Shown in pieces: positions 1 to 8,088 of a stretch of DNA of 9,218 nucleotides (position 1 is its first letter; each line of letters starts with the position of its first letter). The stretch lies in NCBI GenBank assembly GCA_964617665.1, contig CAZUAH010000550.1, forward strand, positions 1 through 9,218. The letters are read 5' to 3'. The stretch is from JADHUC01 sp964617665 (lineage in GTDB: Bacteria; Planctomycetota; Planctomycetia; Pirellulales; Pirellulaceae). The translations under genes and the position numbers were made by a program. The notes beneath the pieces were generated by a model. It was given only the letters and a program-made list of their open reading frames with translations. It was not told the DNA's origin and searched no databases.

Positions 1-809
1 CAATCGAGATCAGCGGCACAGCGTCCGGCATCAAGATCGAGAATATCGTGTGTGATCAGAGCAAATGCGGAGAGGAGAAAATCGAACCCGGCGTGGTAGT
101 CCAGGCTATGCGTAATAGATCAGGGGACAAGCCTATCGTTATTCGTGAATCGCATTTCGACAATCCGATTGCGAACCAGTGTATTAGGGTCGGCCTACCC
201 ATGGACGTTGCGCAAGGGGCAGTCGCGCAAGACGTGAAGATCGAAAGGAACACCATCAGAGGTAGACTTGTTCAAGTTCTTCTGTCCGCAAAGAACGCAC
301 CGCTCGGAAAAACCGTCGTAGTTGGGAACAAGTTCTTGGGATCGACGTCCGGCCGGGCCGTGAGCGGTATTAATATGAGCCTCGAACAGGAGTTTGCACA
401 AGAACCGAACATCCGCATCTACAACAACACGTTCTGGAACACCGGACAGTGGATCGGCTTGGCCTATACCGAGGACTATCGGGGCAGGGTGATGATCTGT
501 AACAACTTGATCCTGGGTTGCGATTCAATTGCTGGAGCGCCTGAGAGGCTCCAAAACGCAGTCACGAATTGGCAATTCGAGAAGAACTTCTGGGAGGAGA
601 ATCCCACTACGGCGGATGATGAAGAACTCTATGGGCGCATCGCAACGCTGGAACGAGAGATCAAACTGGTTGAGCGCGACGATGTCGACCACAAGGATTT
701 TCTGCGGCCGTGTGATTCGCGGCTGATGTCCGGTTTCGTGGACGACGCAGACGACGACCTTTGGCCTTACGTTGGTGCCATCGCACCAACGGAACCTGAT
801 GCAGACTGA
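1..809 (+). CDS. Right-handed parallel beta-helix protein, C-terminal part (5' end outside window)
   Basis: The reading frame is open from base 3 to a TGA at 807-809, so the gene begins before the window; the GTG at 48 is only an internal in-frame valine codon. The visible part (about 268 residues) shows loose beta-helix turns of roughly 20-30 residues with the short hydrophobic strands and Asn-containing corners typical of the pectate-lyase superfamily fold: VVVGNKFLGS, IRIYNNTFWNTG and VMICNNLILG. After the helix comes an acidic, helical-looking stretch with ELYGRIATLEREIKLVE, then a closing WPYVGAIAP segment like the ends of many secreted beta-helix proteins. Such folds bind or cleave polysaccharides (pectate lyases, polygalacturonases, alginate or carrageenan enzymes), but no catalytic signature can be assigned here, so substrate and activity are unknown. 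The 21-base gap to the GH127-like gene downstream suggests co-transcription. I am fairly sure of the fold and unsure of the function. Confidence 0.72.
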   Translation, partial: IEISGTASGIKIENIVCDQSKCGEEKIEPGVVVQAMRNRSGDKPIVIRESHFDNPIANQCIRVGLPMDVAQGAVAQDVKIERNTIRGRLVQVLLSAKNAPLGKTVVVGNKFLGSTSGRAVSGINMSLEQEFAQEPNIRIYNNTFWNTGQWIGLAYTEDYRGRVMICNNLILGCDSIAGAPERLQNAVTNWQFEKNFWEENPTTADDEELYGRIATLEREIKLVERDDVDHKDFLRPCDSRLMSGFVDDADDDLWPYVGAIAPTEPDAD

Positions 810-812
810 AAC

Positions 813-820
813 GAGAAGGA
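813..820 (+). promoter_or_regulatory. Ribosome binding site of the GH127-like gene
   Basis: GAGAAGGA ends 10 bases before the ATG at 831 and lies in the short gap after the beta-helix gene. It supports the chosen start, which is also the start that gives a good signal peptide. Confidence 0.6.
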
Positions 821-830
821 AACAATCACC

Positions 831-3317
831 ATGACAAACTCTCTAGACAGGATTCCCTTCTTCATCGTGCTCCTTGCTGTGACGGCTCCATCGTTGGCCG
901 CCGACATCGCCGTCATGCCCATTCCCGACACATCACAGAAGAACGACTTCTACGTCGGAAACCGCGAGCCACTGTTACCCAGTCCATTCATGAAGCTGCC
1001 GATCGGTGCGATCGAACCACGCGGCTGGGTGCGTAAGCAGTTGCAGCTTCAAGCCGACGGGTTCCACGGGCATCTGACCGAGATTAGCCGGTTCCTCGTT
1101 AAAGAAAACAACGGGTGGCTGGATCCGACGGGCGAAGGACGTAACGGCTGGGAAGAGGTGCCGTATTGGCTGAAAGGGTTCGGCGACACAGGTTATCTGC
1201 TTGGAGACGAACGCATCATCAAGGAAGCAAGAATCTGGATCGAAGCGGCCCTGAGAAGCCAGCGCGAAGACGGCTGGTTCGGTCCGCTTGGCAACATGGG
1301 CGGGAAGAGCACGGTCCGAAGTACCAGCGGCAAGTATGACTTGTGGCCCAACATGATCATGCTGTTCGTCCTGCAATCGCACTACGAATACACGGGCGAC
1401 GAACGAGTGCTGGAGTTGATGAAACGGTACTTCCGCTGGGAGTTGAGCGTCGCGGATGAAGATTTCCTGCCGCCATACTGGCAGCAGATGCGAGCGGCCG
1501 ACAACTTGTTCAGCGTCTATTGGCTGTACAACCGAACTGGTAACGAGTGGCTGTTGGAACTGGCCGAGAAGGTCCATCGCAACACGGCGCGCTGGAGCGA
1601 CGGCGTCATCAACTGGCACAACGTCAACATCGGCCAGGCATTTGGTGGGCCGGCAACTTTCTTCATGCAGTCGAAGGATCCAAAACACCTGATCGCAGCC
1701 GAGCGAAATTACCAGCACGTGCGGGCCATTTACGGTCAGGTTCCCGGAGGAATGTTCGGCGCCGATGAAAACGCGAGACCCGGCTTCGTCGGCCCTCGCC
1801 AAGCGATCGAGACTTGCGGCGTCGTGGAGGAGATGCTGTCGGACGAAACACTGCTCGTAATCACCGGCGATCCGATTTGGGCCGACCGCTGTGAAGACGC
1901 TGCGTTAAACACACTGCCAGCCTGCCTCTTGCCCGACTCGAAAGGGTTGCGATACTTGACCGCACCGAACTTGGTTCTCAGCGACGCGCGCAGCAAATCG
2001 CCCGGATTGCAGAACGGTGGCCCCATGCTGCACATGAATCCACACGCCCACCGCTGCTGCCAACACAACTATGGACACGGCTGGCCGTACTACGCCGAAC
2101 ACCTCTGGCTGGCGGCCCCGGGCAACGGTCTGGCCGCGGTGTTGTACGCCGAATCGAAGGTCACGGCGAAGGTTGGCGACGGTACCGAAGTTGCGATCGC
2201 TGAAGAGACGAAGTACCCGTTCGACGAAACCATCACATTGTCGTTGTCTACGCCGAAGGACGTTCGATTTCCACTGTATCTACGGATCCCCGGCTGGTGC
2301 GAACAACCCGAACTCGAAGTCAACGGACAGACGGTCAAGGCACAGACGATTCCGTGCGTGTTTGTGAAGATCGACCGTGTCTGGCGAGACGGCGACACAG
2401 TCAGCCTCCGCTTGCCGATGAACGTCCGAATCAGAACATGGAAGAAGAACAAGAACAGCGTTTCCGTCGACCGTGGGCCGCTGACCTATTCGCTGAAGAT
2501 CGGCGAGCGTTATGTCCAGTCCGGAGGCACCAACGAATGGCTGGCCTGGGAAATCCATCCGACAACGCCGTGGAACTATGGTCTGGCGCTCGATGAGCAG
2601 GATCCAGCTTCTTCGTTCGAGTTCACGAAGACCGAATGGCCGGAATCGAATCAGCCGTTTGAAGCCGATGCTGTGCCTGTGCAGATGCAAGCGAAGGCCA
2701 AACGTATCGCCGGCTGGAAGCTCGGCCATCTGGGTCTGGTCGGTAAACTACAATCGAGTCCCGCCAAATCGGACGAGCCGATCGAGACAGTCACGCTGAT
2801 CCCGATGGGCGCCGCACGCCTGCGGATCTCGGCATTCCCAACCATCGGCGACGGGCCTGACGCGCACGAGTGGGTTGGCCCGAAGGAACCGATCCCAGCA
2901 AAAGCATCTCACGTCTGGCACGGCGACACCATGACGGCGCTCGGCGACGATCTGCTGCCGCGCAACTCGAACGACCACAGCATCCCGCGCTTCACTTGGT
3001 GGGATCACCGAGGCACGACCGAATGGGTCCAGTACGACTTCGACAAACCGAAACGCGTCGCAGGCGTTGAGGTCTATTGGTTCGACGACACAGGCCGCGG
3101 CCAATGCCGCATACCTTCGTCGTGGCGGCTGCTGTACAAGAGTGGCAGCGAGTGGAAACCGGTCAGCGGGGCAGGCAAGCACGGCGTTGAAAAGGACAAA
3201 TTCAACAAGGTCACTTTCGACGTCGTGGAAACCTCGTCGTTACGCATCGAGGTCCAACTCCAAAACGAGTTCTCCGGCGGTATTCTCGAATGGCGAGTGA
3301 TCGAGGCGACCGACTGA
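831..3317 (+). CDS. Secreted DUF1680/GH127-like glycoside hydrolase with C-terminal discoidin-like domain
   Basis: The 828-residue product starts with a signal peptide: hydrophobic core about residues 8-19 and likely cleavage after SLA or SLAA (residues 23-24), so it should act outside the cytoplasm. Residues of about 50-450 form the DUF1680 (alpha/alpha)6 barrel. The Zn-thiolate site of GH127 beta-L-arabinofuranosidases is visible: Glu327 and Cys329 in IETCG, and the pair Cys409-Cys410 in HRCCQHN. By analogy with Bifidobacterium HypBA1, Cys409 would be the nucleophile and Glu313 (in GADEN, 14 residues before Glu327) the acid/base. The Glu-to-CysCys spacing of 82 residues is close to the 79 of HypBA1. 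Beta-sandwich domains follow (about 450-650), with LYLRIPGWCE, a motif common in this family. Residues about 690-826 look like an F5/8 type C (discoidin, CBM32-like) domain, with GTTEWVQYDF at 728-737 and SSLRIEVQLQ near the end, probably for carbohydrate binding. Unlike classic GH127, CCPPN is replaced by CCQHN, so this is a divergent subgroup and the substrate is not certain. Confidence 0.88.
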   Translation: MTNSLDRIPFFIVLLAVTAPSLAADIAVMPIPDTSQKNDFYVGNREPLLPSPFMKLPIGAIEPRGWVRKQLQLQADGFHGHLTEISRFLVKENNGWLDPTGEGRNGWEEVPYWLKGFGDTGYLLGDERIIKEARIWIEAALRSQREDGWFGPLGNMGGKSTVRSTSGKYDLWPNMIMLFVLQSHYEYTGDERVLELMKRYFRWELSVADEDFLPPYWQQMRAADNLFSVYWLYNRTGNEWLLELAEKVHRNTARWSDGVINWHNVNIGQAFGGPATFFMQSKDPKHLIAAERNYQHVRAIYGQVPGGMFGADENARPGFVGPRQAIETCGVVEEMLSDETLLVITGDPIWADRCEDAALNTLPACLLPDSKGLRYLTAPNLVLSDARSKSPGLQNGGPMLHMNPHAHRCCQHNYGHGWPYYAEHLWLAAPGNGLAAVLYAESKVTAKVGDGTEVAIAEETKYPFDETITLSLSTPKDVRFPLYLRIPGWCEQPELEVNGQTVKAQTIPCVFVKIDRVWRDGDTVSLRLPMNVRIRTWKKNKNSVSVDRGPLTYSLKIGERYVQSGGTNEWLAWEIHPTTPWNYGLALDEQDPASSFEFTKTEWPESNQPFEADAVPVQMQAKAKRIAGWKLGHLGLVGKLQSSPAKSDEPIETVTLIPMGAARLRISAFPTIGDGPDAHEWVGPKEPIPAKASHVWHGDTMTALGDDLLPRNSNDHSIPRFTWWDHRGTTEWVQYDFDKPKRVAGVEVYWFDDTGRGQCRIPSSWRLLYKSGSEWKPVSGAGKHGVEKDKFNKVTFDVVETSSLRIEVQLQNEFSGGILEWRVIEATD

Positions 3318-3465
3318 CGGTCGAGGCCGTATGGTGCATGTCCGAGTGGCATGCATCCTAACGCTCGCCAAGCCAATCTGCTAAAAAGGTGGTTCCATCG
3401 CAGGGGAGCGTTGTCTCCTTGCCGCACGCCCGAAAAGAACCGGACTTTCAACGAAAGCTACCATA
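3318..3465 (+). other. 148-base intergenic gap with a weak hairpin
   Basis: This gap is the longest inside the + strand gene row. It holds an 8-pair inverted repeat (3333-3340 with 3350-3357, one G-T pair, 9-base loop) built around TGCATG/CATGCA. No run of T follows, so it is not a standard intrinsic terminator. A second, weaker stem (GGAG/CTCC around 3403-3418) lies further on. I see no convincing -35/-10 pair, although the length of the gap leaves room for an internal promoter of the downstream oxidoreductase gene. No RNA gene was recognised. Confidence 0.3.
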
Positions 3466-6435
3466 ATGCCCGTCGACCAACCCCAAGGTCCCATTGACAT
3501 CAACAAACTCGAGCAAGCCCTGCGATCGAATGTGCGCGGTGAAGTCTACCTCGACCAGATGAGTCGCGGAATACACGCGACCGATGCAAGTCACTACCAG
3601 ATGATGCCCGCGTGCGTTGTCGTGCCACACGACGAGGAGGATTGCGTCCAAGCGGTTAAGATAGCCGGACAGTTCGGTCTGCCGATCACGCCACGGGGTG
3701 GTGCTACGTCGCTTTCGGGCCAGACGTTTGGCACGGGTATGATCATCGACGTCTCGAAGTACATGGACCAGGTGCTGGAAGTGAATGTCGACGAAGGATG
3801 GGCCCGAGTCCAGCCTGGTGTCGTGCGCGATCGGCTGAATGCACAGCTCGCCCACCATCGGCTGCACTTGGCTCCGGATCCCGCCACGGCCAACCGAGCC
3901 ACCGTTGGCGGCATGATTGGCAATAACGCTTCTGGTACGCGTTCCATCGTGTACGGAAAAACGATCGACCACGTGATCTCGTCGAAAGTCGTGTTGGCCG
4001 ACGGCACGGTGATGGAGTTGGACGCGGTCGACGATGACGAGTGGGACCGCCGATCGCAGGGCGATTCCCCCGAGGCGGCTATCTACCGCGGTGTGAAAGA
4101 AATCGTCGAGCTGAATCGTGACGAAATCCTGGCACGCTATCCAGAAGTCATGCGTCGCGTCTCGGGATACAACCTGGACGAGTTCGTCGACGGGGCGGGC
4201 TACACGGGCCCGATCGGCGGGCGCAACCTGTCAGGACACAAGGCCTGGAATCTGTCCAACTTGATCGTGGGCAGCGAAGGCACACTAGCCGTATTGATGG
4301 AAACCAAGGTCCGCTTGACACCGCTTCCGGAAGCGACAGCGCTCGCCGTGGTCCATTTCGACGACGCGATCGACTCGCTGCGCCACGTACCGGAGATCCT
4401 TCGCCACAATCCCAGCACGGTCGAATTGCTAGACCAATCGGTTCTCGGCGAAGCTGTGGTCAATGCGACGACTCGCGACATGGCGACATTCATCGAAAGC
4501 CAGCCAGAGGCGGTCTTGTTGGTCGAAGTGTTCGGCGATGACGAAGCGGATGCCACACGGCGAATCACCGAACTGGTTGACGATCTGAAATCGCAGAACA
4601 TCGGCTACGCATGGCCTGTACGAACCGACAAGAAGGGACAAGCCGATGTGTGGAATGTCAGGAAGCTGGGTTTGGGGCTAATCACAAACGTCAAGGGCCC
4701 ATCAAAAGGACAAGCGTTTGTCGAGGACGCTTGTGTGCCCGTCGAGGTATTGGCCAAATACATCGAACGGTTGCAGAAGATTTGCGACGAAATGGACGTG
4801 TCGACCAGTCTGTACGCTCATGCCAGCGTCGGCGTGATTCACTTCCGGCCGGTGCTCGATCTGCATAAACCCGAAGATCGCCAAAAGATGGTGGACATCG
4901 CTAATCATGCATTCGACATGGTGAGCGAATACGGAGGCATATTTGCCGGCGAGCACGGCGATGGGCTTGTTCGCGGGGAGTTCATTCCGCGTTCTTTCGG
5001 AGAGAAGCTGGTCGAAGCCTTCCGGCAGGTCAAGCTGCTGTTTGACCCGCAGAATCTGATGAATCCCGGCAAGCTAATCGATACGCCGTCGATGATCAGC
5101 CATCTGCGGTACGGCGACCAATATCAGCCGACCGACGTACCGGCGTTGTTCCATTACCGGGACCAAGGCGGATTCCACCTTGCCGTCGAACAGTGCAATG
5201 GCGTGGGCGCGTGCCGCAAGCTGAACGAAGGCACCATGTGTCCCAGCTATATGGCCACGCGCGACGAGGAGGCATCGACGCGAGGCCGGACAAACGCATT
5301 GCGTCTGGCCATGTCGGGGCAATTGGACGAGGGTGCTTTGAGCAGTGATCGCATGAAGCAAGTCCTCGAGTTGTGCCTGGCCTGCAAGTCATGCAAGAGC
5401 GAGTGCCCCAATGCCGTCGACATGGCGCGTCTGAAGAGCGATGTCCTACAGATGCACCACGACGACCACGGGACGCCCTTGGGATACAAACTGGTTGGCA
5501 ACATGCCGAACACCGCACGGCGATTGGCAGGGCCGTTGGCTCACTTGGCAAATCTCGTCTCGAAACTGCCGGGTTACGCGTGGATGATGGAGAAAATCGC
5601 CGGAATTGATCGGCGCAGACCGATGCCGGGATTCGCGACACGCCCGCTTACGAGACTCCTCAGAGACCGCGAACGAAAGATGGCCTCATCGAACGGAGCC
5701 GACCGCGGTCGTTTGGGCAAGGTCGTATTGTTCGACGACACTTATGCCAACTACATGGAGCCGCATGTTGGCCTTTCGGCCGTGGAATTGCTCGAAGGGT
5801 GTGGTTACGAAGTGATCCTGGCGAAGGCAGGTTGCTGTCAGCGTCCACGGTTATCCAAAGGGCTGGTACGGGCTGCGAAACGCGACGGCACGAAGACGAT
5901 GGAGAAACTGGACGCATTCGCGCGGCAGGGGCTGCCGATTCTGTGCCTGGAGCCGTCTTGTGCTTCCGCGTTGGCTGACGATTTGCCCGACTTGATCGAC
6001 GACGAGGAACTGGGGCGGCGGATTGCCTCATGCGTCAAGATGATTGATGTGTTTCTGGACGAAGAGGTCGCCGCCGGTAAGATCGCGCCGCTGGCTTCGT
6101 CGGCAAGCAAGTTCCTATTGCATGGCCATTGCCATCAAAAGGCTGAATTCGGCACCAGGGCGATCCACAATCACTTTGGACGTCTCGCGGAAGTCACTTG
6201 CGAAGAGGTCGATTCAGGCTGCTGCGGCATGGCGGGATCGTTCGGCTACGAACACTACGACGTATCGCGCCAAGTGGGCGAAGATCGGCTTTTCCCTGCG
6301 GTGCGAGCGGCGATGAGCGACGACAAAACGATCATCGCTTGCGGGATAAGTTGTCGGCACCAACTAAGCGACGTCCTCGACGTAGATGCCAAGCACTGGG
6401 TCGAAGTTGTGAAACCGGGAGCCACCGACGAGTAA
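3466..6435 (+). CDS. FAD-linked oxidase / Fe-S oxidoreductase fusion (YdiJ- or GlcD-GlcF-like)
   Basis: The 989-residue protein joins a GlcD-like flavin half to a GlcF-like iron-sulfur half, as in E. coli YdiJ (about 1,000 residues, a D-2-hydroxyglutarate dehydrogenase). Residues about 40-210 are the PCMH-type FAD-binding domain, with PRGGATSLSGQ at 76-86 and GGMIGNNASG at 148-157. The FAD-oxidase C-terminal domain follows to about 536, with GEHGDG at 495-500 and FDPQNLMNPGK at 526-536. Two ferredoxin-like motifs are next: Cys577, Cys583, Cys592-Pro, and Cys637-x2-Cys640-x2-Cys643-x3-Cys647-Pro. The end carries two CCG-type repeats: CCQRP at 790-794 with Cys827 and Cys832, then GHCHQK at 887-892 with CCG at 919-921, closing with CGISCRHQ at 959-966. 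No signal peptide is present, so it is cytoplasmic or bound to the inner face of the membrane. It likely oxidises a 2-hydroxy acid and passes electrons to quinone or another carrier. The exact substrate cannot be read from sequence. No strong Shine-Dalgarno sequence precedes the ATG; I kept it because the N-terminus fits the family. Confidence 0.9.
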   Translation: MPVDQPQGPIDINKLEQALRSNVRGEVYLDQMSRGIHATDASHYQMMPACVVVPHDEEDCVQAVKIAGQFGLPITPRGGATSLSGQTFGTGMIIDVSKYMDQVLEVNVDEGWARVQPGVVRDRLNAQLAHHRLHLAPDPATANRATVGGMIGNNASGTRSIVYGKTIDHVISSKVVLADGTVMELDAVDDDEWDRRSQGDSPEAAIYRGVKEIVELNRDEILARYPEVMRRVSGYNLDEFVDGAGYTGPIGGRNLSGHKAWNLSNLIVGSEGTLAVLMETKVRLTPLPEATALAVVHFDDAIDSLRHVPEILRHNPSTVELLDQSVLGEAVVNATTRDMATFIESQPEAVLLVEVFGDDEADATRRITELVDDLKSQNIGYAWPVRTDKKGQADVWNVRKLGLGLITNVKGPSKGQAFVEDACVPVEVLAKYIERLQKICDEMDVSTSLYAHASVGVIHFRPVLDLHKPEDRQKMVDIANHAFDMVSEYGGIFAGEHGDGLVRGEFIPRSFGEKLVEAFRQVKLLFDPQNLMNPGKLIDTPSMISHLRYGDQYQPTDVPALFHYRDQGGFHLAVEQCNGVGACRKLNEGTMCPSYMATRDEEASTRGRTNALRLAMSGQLDEGALSSDRMKQVLELCLACKSCKSECPNAVDMARLKSDVLQMHHDDHGTPLGYKLVGNMPNTARRLAGPLAHLANLVSKLPGYAWMMEKIAGIDRRRPMPGFATRPLTRLLRDRERKMASSNGADRGRLGKVVLFDDTYANYMEPHVGLSAVELLEGCGYEVILAKAGCCQRPRLSKGLVRAAKRDGTKTMEKLDAFARQGLPILCLEPSCASALADDLPDLIDDEELGRRIASCVKMIDVFLDEEVAAGKIAPLASSASKFLLHGHCHQKAEFGTRAIHNHFGRLAEVTCEEVDSGCCGMAGSFGYEHYDVSRQVGEDRLFPAVRAAMSDDKTIIACGISCRHQLSDVLDVDAKHWVEVVKPGATDE

Positions 6436-6452
6436 CAGAATCCAACGAATTG

Positions 6453-6458
6453 AAGGAG
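6453..6458 (+). promoter_or_regulatory. Ribosome binding site of the glycosidase-like gene
   Basis: AAGGAG lies 11 bases before the ATG at 6470, inside the 34-base gap after the oxidoreductase stop codon. It is the clearest Shine-Dalgarno match in the + strand gene row and supports this start. Confidence 0.6.
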
Positions 6459-6469
6459 AAGACGAGACG

Positions 6470-8080
6470 ATGAATAAGTCAATCGCTACGTTCGGCATCG
6501 TTCTGCTGCTCGCAACACTCGCTCAAACCAGTGTGGCCGCCGACGGCCCCCCGCCGATCGAGAATGTGGAGATCAAAGCCAACCGCGTTTTCCATGTCAA
6601 CGGAGCCCCCTTTTTCCCGTTGATGTCATGGCTTCAGGATGCTGAGAACTTTCCTGCTGTGAAAGCTTGCGGCATGAACACCACCGCTGGCTATTGGTCC
6701 GGATCGAGCGACACGAAGGACGTCGCTGAGTATCAGAAGTTGGTGCAAGAGGCGGGCCTTTACGGTGTCATGCCCTTCGACGCCAAACTGAAGGCGAATC
6801 CTTACTTGCTCGGCTACATTCATGACGACGAACCCGATCTTCCGCGCCAGGTGAACGACGCCGAAGTCGTACCGGGCGATGGTCTGAGAATCAACCGCAA
6901 GACGCCCCTATGGAAATTCGTGGACGGAGTCACTCACTCCTGGTCCGTACTGGATCCGCTGGAAGGTGCCACCGTGACGATTCGCCTGAAACGACCGGTG
7001 ACTGTCGAGAGCATCGCGGTCTGGCTCACGGTCTCGAAGGGACTATCCGTGGCCAAAGACATGTCCTTCGAAGGCGACGGCAAGGAAATTCTGAAAGCGA
7101 CCCTTGAGGCGAAGAAAGGACAACAGAAGTTCGACTTGGCCAAGCCTGCCACGTTCAAAGAACTGACGTTGAAGGTCCATTCGACGGCTCCCGGCGACGC
7201 CGTGTGGGGATCGATCGGCGAAATCGAAGCATTCGATGCCGCTGGAAAGAACGCGATACTCTCCCCCCCTCGCTACGAGCCGCGTGCTCAGCCATCCGAC
7301 ACACTTGAGAAGTACGAAAAAGCCAAAGCGGCCGATCCGTCGCGTCCTATGTTCCTGACGGTGACCGGCAACTTCCATCCGCATTTCAAGAAATGGACGG
7401 ACACGCAACGCAACAGTCTGTATCCAGCGTATATCAAGGCGACCGATGTGGTTGGCTACGATATCTATCCCATCTATGGCTGGAATAAGCCGGAATGGAT
7501 TCATCTTGTGAGTGAGGCAACCGGGTTGCTCGTCGGCCACGCCGGCCAGCGGCCTGTCTATGCGTGGATCGAAACCAGCAAGGGCGGCCAGTGGACCGGA
7601 GCGTTAGAGCGTCAGAAAGACGTGACGCCAACGCACATTCGAGCCGAAGTCTGGATGGCGATTTGCCGCGGCGCTACGGCTATCGGGTATTTCACGCACA
7701 TCTGGAAGCCATCCTACAAGCAATTCGGCGTGCCAGAGGCCAACCGCAAAGCCTTGCGCGAAATCAACGACCAGATAACGCGTCTTGCGCCAGCGATCCT
7801 GGGCGAATACTCCAAGCAAGCAGTGACCATCAAGGCGGACAACGACACAAAGCTCGACATCATGGCAAAAGAGTGCGATGGGGAGCTGTATGTATTCGCC
7901 GTGAACTACGACGAGCGTGCTGTTGGCGCGAAAGCAACTATCACCGTGTCCGGTCTCCAGTCCGGCAAAGCGGTTGACGTCGTGGATGAATCCCGCACGC
8001 TTCGCTCGGATGCAGGCAGATTCGCGGATGCGTTCGAGCCGCTGGCCGTGCACATCTATCGGATAGGCCGAAAACACTAG
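6470..8080 (+). CDS. Secreted TIM-barrel glycosidase-like protein with inserted discoidin-like domain
   Basis: The 536-residue product has a clear signal peptide (core about residues 8-18, likely cleavage after SVA or SVAA at 23-24). Residues about 30-128 start a TIM-barrel of the clan GH-A kind: FHVNGAPFFPLMSW, then LLGYIHDDEPD with Glu121 on what would be strand 4. Residues about 130-268 then form a beta-rich domain resembling F5/8 type C or CBM modules (PLWKFVDGVTHSWSVLDP, TVTIRLKRPVTVESIAVWL, IGEIEAFDAAGKN). The barrel resumes at about 275 with YEKAKAADPSRPMFLT, VVGYDIYPIYGWN and PVYAWIET, where Glu368 could be the second catalytic acid. Residues about 455-536 look like a beta-sandwich cap. 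I infer a glycoside hydrolase in which Glu121 and Glu368 are candidate acid/base and nucleophile, but no numbered GH family is assigned and activity is unproven. It is the last gene of the + strand row and converges on the AraC gene with 8 bases between stops. Confidence 0.75.
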   Translation: MNKSIATFGIVLLLATLAQTSVAADGPPPIENVEIKANRVFHVNGAPFFPLMSWLQDAENFPAVKACGMNTTAGYWSGSSDTKDVAEYQKLVQEAGLYGVMPFDAKLKANPYLLGYIHDDEPDLPRQVNDAEVVPGDGLRINRKTPLWKFVDGVTHSWSVLDPLEGATVTIRLKRPVTVESIAVWLTVSKGLSVAKDMSFEGDGKEILKATLEAKKGQQKFDLAKPATFKELTLKVHSTAPGDAVWGSIGEIEAFDAAGKNAILSPPRYEPRAQPSDTLEKYEKAKAADPSRPMFLTVTGNFHPHFKKWTDTQRNSLYPAYIKATDVVGYDIYPIYGWNKPEWIHLVSEATGLLVGHAGQRPVYAWIETSKGGQWTGALERQKDVTPTHIRAEVWMAICRGATAIGYFTHIWKPSYKQFGVPEANRKALREINDQITRLAPAILGEYSKQAVTIKADNDTKLDIMAKECDGELYVFAVNYDERAVGAKATITVSGLQSGKAVDVVDESRTLRSDAGRFADAFEPLAVHIYRIGRKH

Positions 8081-8088
8081 ATTCCATT

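Noticed and set aside
48..50. GTG as the true start of the first gene
   Set aside because: The frame is open upstream to the window edge with beta-helix-like sequence (IEISGTASGIKIENIV), so the GTG is an internal codon.
975..1802. 275-codon open frame antisense to the GH127-like gene
   Set aside because: It lies wholly opposite a gene with clear catalytic motifs, has no recognisable domain and no sign of its own ribosome binding site.
3331..3384. 17-codon open frame in the 148-base gap that could be a leader peptide
   Set aside because: GAGG lies only 4 bases before its ATG and the peptide has no regulatory codon run or link to a terminator/antiterminator pair; chance is the better explanation.
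3419..3447. TTGCCG with a possible -10 element before the oxidoreductase gene
   Set aside because: At the expected distance the sequence is GGACTT, which does not resemble a -10 box.
3448..3972. 174-codon open frame antisense to the start of the oxidoreductase gene
   Set aside because: It mirrors the conserved FAD-binding domain on the other strand; long antisense frames are expected with this codon usage.
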